Origin: Dactylis glomerata
Lineage: Eukaryota > Streptophyta > Magnoliopsida > Poales > Poaceae
Direction: 5' to 3'
DNA: 64,000 nt
NCBI GenBank assembly: GCA_007115705.1
Contig: QXEO01002102.1
Span: forward strand, 1,252,747-1,316,746
Program-made: the position numbers and the translations under genes
Notes under the pieces: generated by a model
Databases searched by the model: none
What the model was told of the DNA's origin: nothing
Seen by the model: only the letters and a program-made list of their open reading frames with translations
In this document: one piece after another, positions 34,359 to 46,099 of the stretch
How the letters are laid out: every line of letters begins with the position of its first letter
How positions within the stretch are numbered: position 1 is the stretch's first letter

Positions 34359-37300
34359 ATGAATTCTCAATCTTCTTTTGTAGATGCAAATAATTCTTAT
34401 GCTGAAGTTGCTAGATTTTTTAATATGAATACTATATCGGCTAGCCCTAATTCTTGCTATGTGCAAACGCCGATTCAAAATAATCTGCATCCTTCAACTT
34501 GTTATAATTTTGACAATTTGCAGCATGTATATATGAACTCTCATGCATCGGCAACCCCAGAAGTTTATATGCCGATGAATAACGTGATGAGTTCAGTTAA
34601 CCAATATGAAACATCCAATGTTATAAATTTCAATAGCATGCAAAATAATGTTTCATCCTTTTATTCATCGGCAAATAATTTACAATATTTTGGTTCACCT
34701 TCGCACATGCCGATGGACAGAGAAATTAGCCATAATACTACTAATTGTTTGAACAATTATTCTCAACCATCGTATGCTGCACCTTATGTTACTAACTTTT
34801 CAGCACCATATGCAACTCCAAATACTCATTATTCGGCTGCACACCTTCACAATACTTACGGCCGAATAAGTGAAAATTCAATAGCAGATCATGTGCCTTC
34901 TTCTAATACTGTAGCATGTGGTACACCCCCTAAACAACTGCAGAATTTCGGTAACACCCAATTGTCATTGCCAAAAAATACTGAAAGATTCGAGGGGAGA
35001 TCATCAGAGGAGTGGGCTGATTTATATAGGAAATCTTGTGAAGATCTTGCAAAAAAGCTTGTTGAAGTCAGAGCTATGGTAGCCAACCAACAGAAAAAGG
35101 TTGACTTGGTCAGTATGGCTAACTCGTCTAAGGCTGGGTTGGACAGTACATGTGCTGAGTCAAAACAACAAAAGATGGTTGACACGTCTTCCACGACCGA
35201 CTTAGCTCAAGCTGAATTAAATTTGAGTAAAGCTAAGTCGGACACACACACTGAATTTGTCAACCCGGTAGATACCAGCTTCGTTGAGCAAGAAACAACG
35301 GTGCTTGATTTTTCTGGATGTAAGCGGGCTTTCATGTTGCCCTATGAATTCCGTGCCAAAGAAATTGATGAGATTCCACAAAATGAAAATATAGCCGAAC
35401 CATCTTTGGTTGAAAAGGAGCGTAAAAATGAAGAAGCACAAGATATAGAAAAGAAGGAAGACAAAAAGTTGGAAAATCATCAAGAGGCGGGGCAAGATAT
35501 TGTTCAGATCGTGCAACCACCATACTCTCCCAACATGATCAATTTTGACAACAAGAAAATACTTATTCGGTCAGATCAGACCGAGTCTACCAAAGGGAAA
35601 AATGTTCTCATTGATAATAATGCTGCACCGAGGATGATGAAATCAAGAAATACAGAAATAGGAGTGCAGAAAGTCGATGAAAGAAAGAGAAAATCGGGTC
35701 CCAGGCCAAAGCCGACTGTTAAACAATTGTTGGACAAATACACTTCACGCAAGGCCAACAACGTGTTTAGTCGGCTTGGAGGTGCTAAGCGTTTTAGGTC
35801 TCCTTCTCGACCCGGGGGGCATGAGCGATGGCAAGGGAACTCATATGATCAGCAGCTTTATTTTCCAGTGGAGCTAGCATGTTGGGGCTGTCCACCACCT
35901 ATTTATCCACAGTTTTCCTTGCGAGATTTTAAGAATTGGGCGTCATACCGCACAAGACCAAGAGGGTATTTTCATCCAAAATATATTATGTCGAGGCCTA
36001 TGTTCAGAAGAGATATGCATGAGAAAAGAGATCGGTTCAGCCCGAATGTTAGACTGAATGAGGCTGTTGTAATTCATGACAGCGACAAGAAGCCGATCTC
36101 GGGAATTTCCAGTCTGCATGGGAGATGCGGTGCAGGTGACAGAAATTATAACAATGACTGTAAGCGTATGTGGGTGCCTGTAAGGCCTGCTGGACCTGAA
36201 TCTACTAATGCCATGGTGAGTGACCATGCAAAAGGATCTGATGCTGACCATGTTGTGATGTCTGGAGGACCAAAAATAGCTAAATCTAGCAGCAGTGTAC
36301 AATACCGACAGAAAGGAGATGATCTGGTTCAAAATAAATCAGTGTCGGAGCTTGGCTTACAGAACGGCAAGGAAGGTAGTAGTATCCATGCAAGAAATAT
36401 TGTTACACGTGATGGACTCATGCATGGTTGTACCAAACGTACTAATTTGAAAGCTGATTTGAAGAATATGGAGGTACGAACGGAGAAATATGCTATACGT
36501 CCAAGTACTAGTAAGCCAGTGTTTGTTTCTATTAGTCAGTTCAGGGAAAGCAGCTTGAAAGTTAGAGACAATGGTAAAGCTTCTTATGGTATAAAACTGA
36601 GAGAACACCAATCATCTGAAGGTGTTAGTACAGAAACAAGCAGCGATGTTGAAAAAGCGTCAGTACAGAAAGAGGTTGTTTGTACAGAAGAGGATGCTAA
36701 CTGTGCAGAGCTACCGCAAACAGGATCTGATAAATTTGAAAAAGAGACTAGTTCTAATCTTAACTTGCACAATGGTGGAGACAAAGCACTCTTTGTGTCA
36801 TCTAGTATTTGTCAGAAACTTGATTCAGTTAACAGACGTACCAATTCAGCCATGAGATGCATCAGCTCAGGAACGTCCAAGAATTTTCCTCTAGTGGGTT
36901 TCAAGTATAGCATTAACACATCTACACGTTGGGATTCAAGCAACAGAGGCAGACATGGAGTTGAATCTAGTCATGTATTTGATCAGCAGATGGTTCTTTC
37001 AGTCAGGGACAAAATATTTGCCCCAAAAGCTACAGTATGTAAGTATAGTCCGAGAAACTTGGGGGACAGCAGAATTAAGTCAGTCGGACCAAGAACCAAA
37101 CCACGACCTCAGTGGTGCCCGACAGGACTCACACACACTCAGAAACGGCGGGTACAGCGAATGCGAGCTTCGGAAATCAAAGAAGATATAACTTTAAAGA
37201 AGTGCGATGAATTGTTCAGGCGAGATACACCTATGGTGCCTCCGAACATGACTTGGAGGAAGAAGCTCATCACGACGGAGGAGAATAAAAATGTGGATGA

Positions 37301-37373
37301 CATAGTTGCTGCTCGAAATTGTGAAAATAATATAGATGCACCTACTGATATGGATGTGGATCAAGGAGGATAA
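34359..37373 (+). CDS. E4 long gag-like protein, 1004 aa, intact
   Basis: ATG 34359 is the first in the internal region; the open frame extends upstream into the LTR, but those ATGs lie in or before the leader. Residues 1-200 are rich in Asn, Ser, Tyr and Met. At about 205-250 a likely coiled coil (RSSEEWADLYRKSCEDLAKK) begins, then a charged Lys/Glu region (about 340-390), a basic block (KRKSGPRPKPTVKQLLDKYT, about 445) and an Arg-rich stretch. Near 913-945 is GLTHTQKRRVQRMRASEIKE, a motif recalled from gag regions of grass Tat-type Gypsy elements. No zinc knuckle and no protease DSG/DTG were seen. No stop interrupts 1004 codons although downstream pol has decayed. Confidence 0.75.
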   Translation: MNSQSSFVDANNSYAEVARFFNMNTISASPNSCYVQTPIQNNLHPSTCYNFDNLQHVYMNSHASATPEVYMPMNNVMSSVNQYETSNVINFNSMQNNVSSFYSSANNLQYFGSPSHMPMDREISHNTTNCLNNYSQPSYAAPYVTNFSAPYATPNTHYSAAHLHNTYGRISENSIADHVPSSNTVACGTPPKQLQNFGNTQLSLPKNTERFEGRSSEEWADLYRKSCEDLAKKLVEVRAMVANQQKKVDLVSMANSSKAGLDSTCAESKQQKMVDTSSTTDLAQAELNLSKAKSDTHTEFVNPVDTSFVEQETTVLDFSGCKRAFMLPYEFRAKEIDEIPQNENIAEPSLVEKERKNEEAQDIEKKEDKKLENHQEAGQDIVQIVQPPYSPNMINFDNKKILIRSDQTESTKGKNVLIDNNAAPRMMKSRNTEIGVQKVDERKRKSGPRPKPTVKQLLDKYTSRKANNVFSRLGGAKRFRSPSRPGGHERWQGNSYDQQLYFPVELACWGCPPPIYPQFSLRDFKNWASYRTRPRGYFHPKYIMSRPMFRRDMHEKRDRFSPNVRLNEAVVIHDSDKKPISGISSLHGRCGAGDRNYNNDCKRMWVPVRPAGPESTNAMVSDHAKGSDADHVVMSGGPKIAKSSSSVQYRQKGDDLVQNKSVSELGLQNGKEGSSIHARNIVTRDGLMHGCTKRTNLKADLKNMEVRTEKYAIRPSTSKPVFVSISQFRESSLKVRDNGKASYGIKLREHQSSEGVSTETSSDVEKASVQKEVVCTEEDANCAELPQTGSDKFEKETSSNLNLHNGGDKALFVSSSICQKLDSVNRRTNSAMRCISSGTSKNFPLVGFKYSINTSTRWDSSNRGRHGVESSHVFDQQMVLSVRDKIFAPKATVCKYSPRNLGDSRIKSVGPRTKPRPQWCPTGLTHTQKRRVQRMRASEIKEDITLKKCDELFRRDTPMVPPNMTWRKKLITTEENKNVDDIVAARNCENNIDAPTDMDVDQGG

Positions 37374-37687
37374 TATGCCATGCATCTCATTTACAGAGGC
37401 ATCGGTTGATTTGCAACACAGTGAGATAATATGTTTGACCGATGCTAGTGTTAAGTGGACACAAAGACGTAATGAAGATTGTATCGTTCCGGAAAGAGCG
37501 ATATGCATGAAAGAAGACGACGAGAAGAAGTATATCATATATTGCATATCCAGGACGTCACTTGCCCAAAGCAAAAAAATAAATAAATCGGTATGTGTTT
37601 ATTGAACAGTATTGCACGTACAATAGTTCCGCATTATCTACTTTTTAGTATATGTGTACAACAACCGATTCTTAGTGATAGGATTGC

Positions 37688-38790
37688 ATGAAAATAGAAT
37701 ATCACTTTGCATATAAATCGCTGCATGCTACTAGGGGTATTGCCGATTTTATTGTTTTAATTTCACCCAACAATCTTGTTTATAAAACATCGGTCCACTC
37801 AGAATATCTTTGTGCAAATAGCCAAGCTGAGTATGAACCTCTACAGTTTGGTTTGCAAAATTTAGTAGACATGGGTGTGAAGGACATTGTTTCTGAAAAT
37901 TCGCTTATGGTAGTACAATAAATTAAAGGCGAATTCCAATGTTTTCATAGTTCGCTAAATGGCTACTTCGACCGATGTTTAGACATGATTAAGTATCTGC
38001 ATACTTTTACGATCAACCTTATACTTACAGGTAGAAAATTCTAGAGCTAATTATTTAGCACAGGAAGCATCTGGTTGTCATATTAGCAAAGGTAAGTTTT
38101 CATATTGCAAAAACCGAAGTTCTAGCTGCTGTAGCAAATGAGTAAATCATCCCGTTGGATGCTAGCCTCGTGCAGCATGCAGCTGGTTCTGATTCAGTTC
38201 GACAATTAGCGCTACATAGGAAAGAAGGTTCAGTGCAGTGTGTAGCCGGTTCTGGTGAAGTGTAGCAGCTAGCTAGTAGAACACGGCAATGAAGATTTGG
38301 TACATGTGTCAGAAACAACCGAATTAGCCAATAATTTAGAGCTAGGTGATTGGAGAGTTCTCTGATTATTTATTAAGATATCCAAGTCAAACGAGAGGTA
38401 GGACAATTCGGCGACAAGTTTTAGAATACGCTTCGTTGAATGACGAGTTTTATCGCCTGAATAATAGATGGTTTACTTTTAAAATTGCTTGGATTCTAAC
38501 CAATCTAGATTAGCTATGAGTGAAGTGCAAGAAGCAATATGCTGGACACATCAGTTGGCCCATGAGACATGTTGCATGTTAAAACAAGAGAAATTTTACT
38601 GCTCGACTTTGTTGGATGATTGTCTTTGACACCAAAAGGAGTGTTACCTGTTTGAGACTAAAAATATAAAATTCGGCAAATGGTTGCCGGCTTGGGAAAG
38701 TCCATATAGAGTTGCATAGACTGTCTCTGGAAATTCTTATTTTATACAATCTTGCAGGGAGAGAGGTTGTGCAAAGCTTTCAATTATTTT
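37688..38790 (+). pseudogene. E4 remnants of second RNase H and integrase
   Basis: 37740-37920 encodes a piece of the Tat-type second RNase H (GIADFIVLISPNNLVYK, then SQAEYEPLQFGLQNLVDMGV), ending in TAA at 37919. Around 38400-38600 come scraps of an integrase zinc region (LEYASLNDEFYRL, then HQLAHETCCMLKQEKFYCS), and near 38670 a tail-like KFGKWLPAWESPYRVA. RT and the integrase core are missing. Many stops and frame changes contrast with the intact gag ORF just upstream. Confidence 0.7.
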
Positions 38791-38859
38791 AAAAATTGTT
38801 ATCCTAGCTAGCGTGTGGCAGGATACTTGAAGGTATTATGGTTGATACATTATTTCAAA

Positions 38860-39190
38860 TATTATTGTAAGTTGGCCGATATATTCTTTCATGTATCGCC
38901 CTAAGAAATTTGACAGGTGTGTTATTTGGACATTACCTTGATTAATAACAGTTGGTGAAGCGATCAGTATCATCCTAAGGTAACCATTATTTCAGGTATC
39001 GTCCCAAACAAAATTTGGCCGATATATTATTCATATCGCCCTAAGAGAATATGGCTGATGAGTTATTTAGACATCACCGTAAGTAAAAGTTTGGCCGATG
39101 TGTTCTCTGAACATCGTCCTAAGAAATTATATGGCCGGTGAAGTTAGTGGCATCGTCCTAAGATTTTGCAGATGTGTTTTTGGTCAATTC
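38860..39190 (+). repeat. Degenerate minisatellite upstream of the E4 3' LTR
   Basis: About six imperfect units of roughly 40-60 bp built on GGCCGATNTGTT...CATCGTCCTAAG (CATCGTCCTAAGA near 39113; related units near 38878, 38925, 39020, 39060). It ends just before the polypurine tract (AAAAACAGGGGGGCAT, about 39200-39215). Confidence 0.7.
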
Positions 39191-39216
39191 AATCGTACCA
39201 AAAACAGGGGGGCATG

Positions 39217-40073
39217 TGTTGATGGTATAATTTGGCTAAGTAGATTTTATGATCAGCCAAATTAATTTAAAATGATTAAGGTTAAATTGTTGATTGACAT
39301 ATATTTGTGGACTTGGTGTTTAGTTCAAAATGCAAGGTTGACTGTAGCACAATACAAATGCCACAGCGGCAGATCAGGCAAACCAAGTTTATTATCAGAA
39401 CATAGTTTGGCATGGATTGCGGCCTCCAAGGACAAGTCTGAGCAGATTTTGAGATAAGCTGAGCTAGCATGTTATTCAGAACAAGAAGATTCATGCAAAT
39501 AAGGTGCAACGGGCGACGCACATGGTATGAGCTTCATTATCAGCTGTGATTAGCATTGTTGCCGAATATTTTATTCGTTTCCTTGTAAGCCAAACGTATG
39601 TACGTGAACATAGCTCTAAACTTTGGAACTTTGATATGTACATACATAGGCTAGCAAATAGATTTGGTAGGCTGATATTTAAGGTAACCGAATCAAGGTA
39701 GGAAAACCCCTGTTCGGTTTAGCTGTTAGAAATCTACTCTTGTACGCCACGCCAAGTATCATGTACCGCAAAGACCTGCGCCTATATAAAGGCATCAGCC
39801 GATTGATGAAAAGGAGGCCAATCGAATCTACAGAATACATCTATCTACTTTGTTTCGCTATTTCTTTTACGTACTTTCTTTTATCGCTGTTCTTCTGCCA
39901 TGCCCTAGCAGCCCTAGGGTTTGGATCATCTTTGCCGTTTTGCGCTGAAAAGCGGTCATCTCTCCTCCACGAAAACGAGGGGATCTTTGTTGCTTTGCTC
40001 GGAAAGCATCCGTTCGTCATCACGAAAGCACGACAACTATTCTAGTGTTGCGCGGCAGTTTTGCGTGCCAACA
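39217..40073 (+). repeat. 3' LTR of E4
   Basis: 857 bp, nearly identical to 33403-34259, followed by the target duplication CATAC. Confidence 0.93.
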
Positions 40074-40078
40074 CATAC

Positions 40079-40489
40079 CTCTGGTAAGGGGTGAGTGGAG
40101 TCGAACAAAACAGCTGTACAAGCTAGAATTTCCATCTGCACAGTCAGAGTAGTCAATGATCTAACCCGCTTGTCGAGATCCTTTTTCTCTGTGTCCTGGG
40201 CAGACACTCGAGAAGGATCGGTCAAGCCGGAGTAAGACCATAACTTAGAAGCTCGAGATTGTAGGGGTTGGATGCGCCTCTGAAGGAAGAACGCCATAAG
40301 TTGCGTCCCTATCAGTCCGCCCCCCGCTGTGCTTTTGAGTCTCTGAATATGAGCCAGCAAAGGCTTAATATCTTCGACTTCAGCTTCCGAAGAAGGAGAA
40401 TCCCATGTTGTCAGCTTTGTCAGGCTTTTGCTGGCATCAAAAGGAGTGAGACCATACTGATCAGAGTCAGCGGCTTTCTTGTGCTTATT
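40079..40489 (-). pseudogene. Gypsy2 antisense gene, part of the first coding exon
   Basis: Homologous to residues 175-310 of the Gypsy1 antisense product: QYGLTPFDASKSLTKLTTWD, then AHIQRLKSTAGGG, LMAFFLQRRIQPLQSR, LWSYSGLTDPSRVS, then RVRSLTTLT. The exon end CCAGAG/GTATG at 40079-40074 is the donor site used by E4 as target. The upstream part is cut by the inverted E3 copy at 40490, and the rest of Gypsy2 was not found in the window. Confidence 0.82.
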
Positions 40490-41409
40490 GATAAGGATCA
40501 CGTCGGTGATCCTTGAGTTTTGTCCTGATCTTTCATAGCGAGTCTACCTAGACAGAAATCTTCCAATAACACGAAAAACATCACCTGAAGAAGAGGAACG
40601 AATCCATCAAGCAACGTGATGAACATCACCATGCCTCAAACCACAGCTCGATAATCCTTGACGATGCAAGAACCCTCGCAGCAATCTCTATTTGATAACA
40701 CAGCAGCGTCGTTTCCCCGGAGGAATGATACATGGTGGAGCACACGATAGTTTTTGACTAAACAACTGAACTCCCTAAACCCTAGACGGCTAGCCTCCTT
40801 ATATAGAGGGCTAGAAAACTGTTGGGCTTGGACAGGCCCAAACCCAAAGCACATATAACCCTAAGTGGCCCACAACATGACCTGACTACGGAATAACATA
40901 AACACATATATAAAGTGCTGACACAACCTCAGACTAAATTATCTCAGATCGTAGGTTGTCCTGGCGTGCCATCTGCAACGAGCTACCCTCATTTTGGTGG
41001 AGTCCTGAAATTGGGCTTCACCTCCTCCTTCGTGCCCATACCATCCCCCCTTGAAAAAGCGTTGTCCCCAACGCGTGAGGGTCTGCTCGAAAGGGTGGCG
41101 AAATGTCAACAATAGCACCACGCATATTTGCCGTCTTCAAGTCTTGCTTGCCTTCCTCACCACATCCTCCCTCTTGGCCTGCTCGACTTGATACAGCCCT
41201 GGGTGGTTGCACCTCTTTTCTTCGCCAAATGAACTTGTACTGAGGCGCCTCCACCTTCTTCTTATCAATCCTTGCTAGAACCTTGCGTTGCTGAACATGA
41301 ACATACTTAGCACGACCCTGCAAAGTAGTAATTCCTGGGCCACACAATTGACGAACACGTCCATCCTTGCCTTTGTGCACACGTACCGCTGCTCCAACAA
41401 AAGGTTCAT
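40490..41409 (-). mobile_element. Inverted partial E3 copy
   Basis: An inverted E3-type LTR (40490-41043, 554 bp; its E3-start end reads TGGTATGG on the minus strand instead of TGATATGG) is followed by about 365 bp of E3 3' internal sequence. The finger region has lost key residues (RQLCGPG and GRAKYVH in place of CQLC and GHAKQVH). The copy stops abruptly at about 41409, where E5 begins. The 5-bp flank at 40485-40489 is CTTAT; the partner is missing. Confidence 0.88.
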
Positions 41410-42289
41410 GGTGTTAGTTGTGAGACCGGGTTATAGGATCGGTAGCCGTACTATCAAGAGGGGCTCTCGAGTGAGTAACCTAATTGTATCATTCAGAGAG
41501 AGCTCAAACCTTTGCATACTTGGCATCATCTTTATTGGTTCTTATTTGGGTTTATCCATATGAGGTTCTAGAGCTTGCGGTTATTTTCCATGACAACCTC
41601 TAGCTCGTCAAAAACAGATTTCGCATGAAACTCTTATTGCATTTTTGATGGTAGGAGGTTTTACCGGTTCATCTTTTAAGAGAGGTCAAACCTTTCATCA
41701 TTTTGTTTTATCCTCCTTTGTTGGACTATGATGTTTCTATGGACAAAGTTGTAGAGCTCGTTGTGGTGATTCCAACGAGCCCAAGATCATCGAAAACGGA
41801 GTCTGGATGCAAAAGTTATCACTGTTTTCGTCTTGATGATTCTTCCAGGCCGGATTATCCGCCCAAATTTGGGCCGGATTATCCAGCCTAAAAATCCGGC
41901 AACGGCCATATTTCATGGAGGGGACTATAAAAGGTCCTTTCTTATTCCTTGGACTGTTGGCTACTCCATCTCCCTCTCTCCTCCATTGTTGACCTTGAGT
42001 AGCTTGCTCTCCCTCTCCATTCCTCCCATATTTCTTGCATCTTTTTGAGGGAAAAGTGAGAGCAAATCTAGATCTATATTTCCACCAATCCATCTCTCTT
42101 CTAAGTGAGGGGAACATAGAGGATCTAGATCTTGGAGTTCTGTGTGGATTTCCTTTGTTCTTCCTCTCATATCTCTCCATGGCATTAGTTGCTTTGTTAG
42201 GATTTGGGTGAGAAGGATTTGAGCAGTTTGTGTGCTCTTGCCATTGCATTTGGTGCATCGGTTTGAGTTCTCCTCGGAGATTGTGGAAG
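41410..42289 (+). repeat. Left LTR remnant of E5
   Basis: Direct repeat of 46681-47624, minus about 65 bp near 41885. Holds the palindrome CCCAAATTTGGG (41862-41873) between two GGATTATCC repeats, and a TATA motif (CTATAAAAGG, about 41926). Confidence 0.8.
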
Positions 42290-45200
42290 GATAAGGTTTG
42301 GCAACCTTATCCACTTTGCAAAGATAAGGTTGCAAATGTGTTTGCCAAATTTGTTGGTACTCAAAGTGGTGTCAAGAAAAGAACCATTTGGGTTGCCAAA
42401 CATATTGTTACTAACTTATTAGGACCCATCTTGGTTGGGGACCAACAAGCCATTACTTGAACAATAGGTGTTGATGGAGGGCATTGGAGACTTGGCTATA
42501 TCTTGAGGAATTAAGGGATCTTCATCAATTATATTTTCTCAAGTCAAGTCAATTGGATTATCTTGTTTCTATCATATATCCAATGTTCCTCCTTGCGGTA
42601 ACATGTATTCAACTTATCTACATTGAAAGTTACTCGCTCCTTTGCATGTGTTGGATTTTATATCTTTCATGTGTTTGTATGTGTTGTGCATCCTACTTGC
42701 TTCGTTTTGAGTAATCAAGTATGTGCATGTTGATTTGCACACCATGTATGATTGTTCTTGTTGATCCTTTTGCATATTGTTTGTATCTTGTTGGCTCTTG
42801 TGAGAGATTAACGGATCATCCCATCTTGGGGGAGTGATATGCTTTGGCACTTCACAATCCTAAAAATGTGTGTATATGAGGAATACCACTTAGTGTTGTT
42901 ATTTGAAATTATCTAGTTTCTATGTGGTATGTCATGCTCATGAGAAATTCAAATTCTATAATATCCATTAATCATCTCATTTGGATTTTATTTGCCTCTT
43001 GTGAAAATAAATGCTTTATCACATTATGGGGAGTATTATGCTTTGTGCATATTACAAGCCATGAAAATGTGTATATTTGAGGTTTGTGTCATGTTTTCTC
43101 AAACAAGTTCCAATTTTCCAAATTGTTCTATTGCTCTTATTTTGGATCTTGTTTGTGAGATACTTTCTTGGTAGGGTTTTTCTAAATCTGGAATTATACA
43201 TCAAAGTTGGAAAACCATTTGCTTCAAGTATCCTAATCATTGCTTTACGTGATTGTTTAACAGTTTAGGTCTATCAAGAATATCTTTGTTTAGATGGTGT
43301 TTAATTCTTATCCTTTTACATATGATTCTTTGTTGTGAAGATGATCTTGGTTTTATTTGTAAACTACCACCGCAAAATAACTCCAAATACCTCTTGTCCT
43401 TGGACAATTGGTACTCTACCATATGGTATATATATTGATCATCTTTACATTGGCTATTGTTTTGAATTGCCGTATCTCTTGCCAAGAAATGTATTTGTTT
43501 TAACTCCCATTGTCTTCTTTGACTCTTGTGATTCCATTTGATTTTGTTAAACTTATTTTGTGTTATTTCTATGTATATATATGTGATGATCCCACTTGTG
43601 TGCATTTTGTATTCAAATGCAAAATCGTAAATAATGCACTAATCTTGGGGGAGCTCTCCTATATTTGTTATAACACACTCTTTGTGCTTATTTCAATTGG
43701 TATTGGATGTTGTTGGAAGACAAATCTTCTCTTTTTGGTACTTTGTGTGCCATCATAAAAAGTGTGGAGAGTTTGGTTTGTTTGTTGAAACCTTGCTCTC
43801 TTTGAGAGTTGCCTATCTCATTTCTTGTCATTTGTTTTTTACTCTTAAAATGAGATATGTCTTTGAGCATGTGTGTTTTAGTTATCCTTTATGCTCATTG
43901 GATTTTGCTTTGTTCACTTGGTGAACTTTGAAGTCAATCTTGTGTTGGTTTGATTCTTTGATATAATCTGGATAACCTTTTGTCGCTTCACACTTTTGTG
44001 TGCTTTCTTGTTTTACTTGAAATTTTGTCCAAATTGTATCTCTTTTGGCTCTTGAAAGTATATGCACGCATTCTTACTAAATGTATAATCTATGGCATGC
44101 TTTGCTTTCATTGATCCAATATATAGGGGAAACTCCATGAAATCCTAAATTGGCTCCATGAAATTTAAGTTCTTATCTATACGCACATATTTATGTGGAG
44201 TTTGTCATATATGTTGTAGTTCATCTAACTACTTCGGACCCAATGAGTTTGGGGATCATATTGTACTTGAACTTTGTTTTAGGTACATGGAGATATATTG
44301 GTGCTTGTCTCAATAATAAGGATGAAGTGGTGACTAAATGCTAATTTGAGGCAAGCTAGGATTATTGAAGAACTCCTATCTACTATCCTACCATTAATAT
44401 CTCGGTAACAAGTATCTTCTTCATGCATACTTTTCTAGTATCCACCCTTGTGTAGGTTTTTTCATGGCATGGAAAATCTTTATTTGCAAATGTTGTACTT
44501 TTTGCAAAGGTCTTAATGAAACCTCTTTATTGCAAATGTGAGTAAGTTGAGATGAGTGCATATTATTGGGAACATATAAAATCATGCTCATGATCATATC
44601 CTATATATGTCAATTTAGCAATCTTATTACATATCAATTCCTCAATAAGCTCATATGTGAAATATTGATGAAATTGTAAATTTATTTCTTTTTGGTATCC
44701 TTGTTTGTGATACTTGTTGCTTTTCTCAAAGCATCCTAACTATCTACTTTCCCTTGTTTGATATTTGTGATGTCTTTGACATGTTGGTGCTTGAAGTTCA
44801 TCAATATACAATAAGAAAATTTTAGCCTTTGGTCGTGCTTTAAAACCAAAAAATCTCATGACTTTATTTTGGATATCATGTCCTATTCTTAGTATCTATT
44901 TTGCGTTTACATGTTTCTTTGTGATAATTATCTTTATGATGTTGTCTACTTAGAAACTTATACACATGAGAGATGATATATCCTTATTTGATATCTTATT
45001 TGAACCTTATGTGTTGGGATGGAATGCTAAGCAATATCATTCATTGAAGACTATGTGGATGCTCTATGTTTATCCTTGTATTAGTTTTATAATATGCTTT
45101 GTCATTCCTATCACACATTCCTTTGGTTGAGCCTTTTAATATGTCGTCCCTTACTTATTGCTTCACTATTTTTTTGATACAAGTGTTAAGCTTAATTTCT

Positions 45201-46080
45201 TTTCTATGATTTCTTGCAAATGGCTGCATTTTAAATGTTATTGAGGGAGTGAGGATTCCATGTTGTGCAATTTGTATTCAAATGCAAACATTCCAATTTT
45301 TGCACGTACCTTGGGGAGCTTCTTCATTTTATTTAAAGTACCATTTTACGGTTATCATAGTATTTGAATTCACTTGGTATCATTTTGTTTTGAATAATAT
45401 TGAGGGACTGATGATTCCATGTTTGTGCACCTTATACTTTAATCCAAATAGAATATTTTGTACACAAACCTTGGGGAGCTTCCTCATATTATTTAGAGCA
45501 CCCTTTTGGTCTTATCATAATATCATTACTCAATTTGTTCTTTGGATCATTTGATTGCTCTCTTCATTCGTTGAAAGTTTCTTTACCATTTTATCTTATT
45601 TTTTTTGCAATCTTTGATCATCACTATAATTTGGTTCCCTCCGAGTATATTCCTTTGGATATGTGCATGTGTTTCACTCATTTTTTATGCACACCGTTGT
45701 GGAGGAACTCTCACTATATTGGTCTTCTGAGTTTTTCACCCATTTTGGCAATGGATGCCAATGGGGGAGAAGTTTCGAGGGTTTTAAGGGAATTGGATGT
45801 TATGCTTTGGTTTTATTCTTAAGCATTTGCCTTTCATGCTTTGCATCGTTGTGTGTTGCGTTGCATGGTTGAGTATATAGAGGAAACTCCACCAATAACC
45901 TTGGTTGGCAATATATGTAATGAAATCAAGATCATTCACACGTGCATAGATTGTGGGAGATTTTGCTCTATATATGGAGGTTTTACTAACATCACATACT
46001 TTTGTAGTATTTGGTGTTAGTGCAACCATTTTGGTTCTTTAAATTCATTATATAAACCCTCTCAAAGAGATTGTCATCAA
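42290..46080 (+). other. E5 internal region, AT-rich, no recognisable genes
   Basis: Six-frame reading gives only short frames without known motifs; a weak gag-like trace (KKRTIWVAKHIVTNLLGP, near 42380) is possible. Diverged internal repeats occur: 42834-42888 with 43031-43087 (TATGCTTTG...AAAATGTGT), and 43568-43690 with 45240-45395 and 45398-45535 (TTGTATTCAAATGCAAA, then TTGGGGAGCTTC). Such repeats without coding are typical of LARDs. Confidence 0.6.
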
Positions 46081-46099
46081 TTACCAAAATGGGGGAGAT
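46081..46099 (+). other. Polypurine tract of E5
   Basis: TTACCAAAATGGGGGAGAT directly before the TGAAACA start of the 3' LTR. Confidence 0.7.

Larger units (their letters stand above)
33403..40073 (+). mobile_element. E4: young non-autonomous Gypsy element with an intact gag-like ORF
   Basis: Complete 6.67-kb element with two 857-bp LTRs with TGTTG...CAACA ends and perfect CATAC target duplications (33398-33402 and 40074-40078). The LTRs differ at only about six sites by eye (0.7 percent), suggesting roughly 0.3 million years. It has one 1004-codon ORF and, after it, only decayed scraps of RNase H and integrase; protease and RT are gone. The insertion broke the Gypsy2 antisense gene at an intron donor. 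Confidence 0.92.

Noticed and set aside
43000..46030. Several ORFs of 60-120 aa in the AT-rich region
   Set aside because: Leu/Phe/Tyr-rich translations of AT-rich LARD sequence, no domain, no conservation between internal repeat units.
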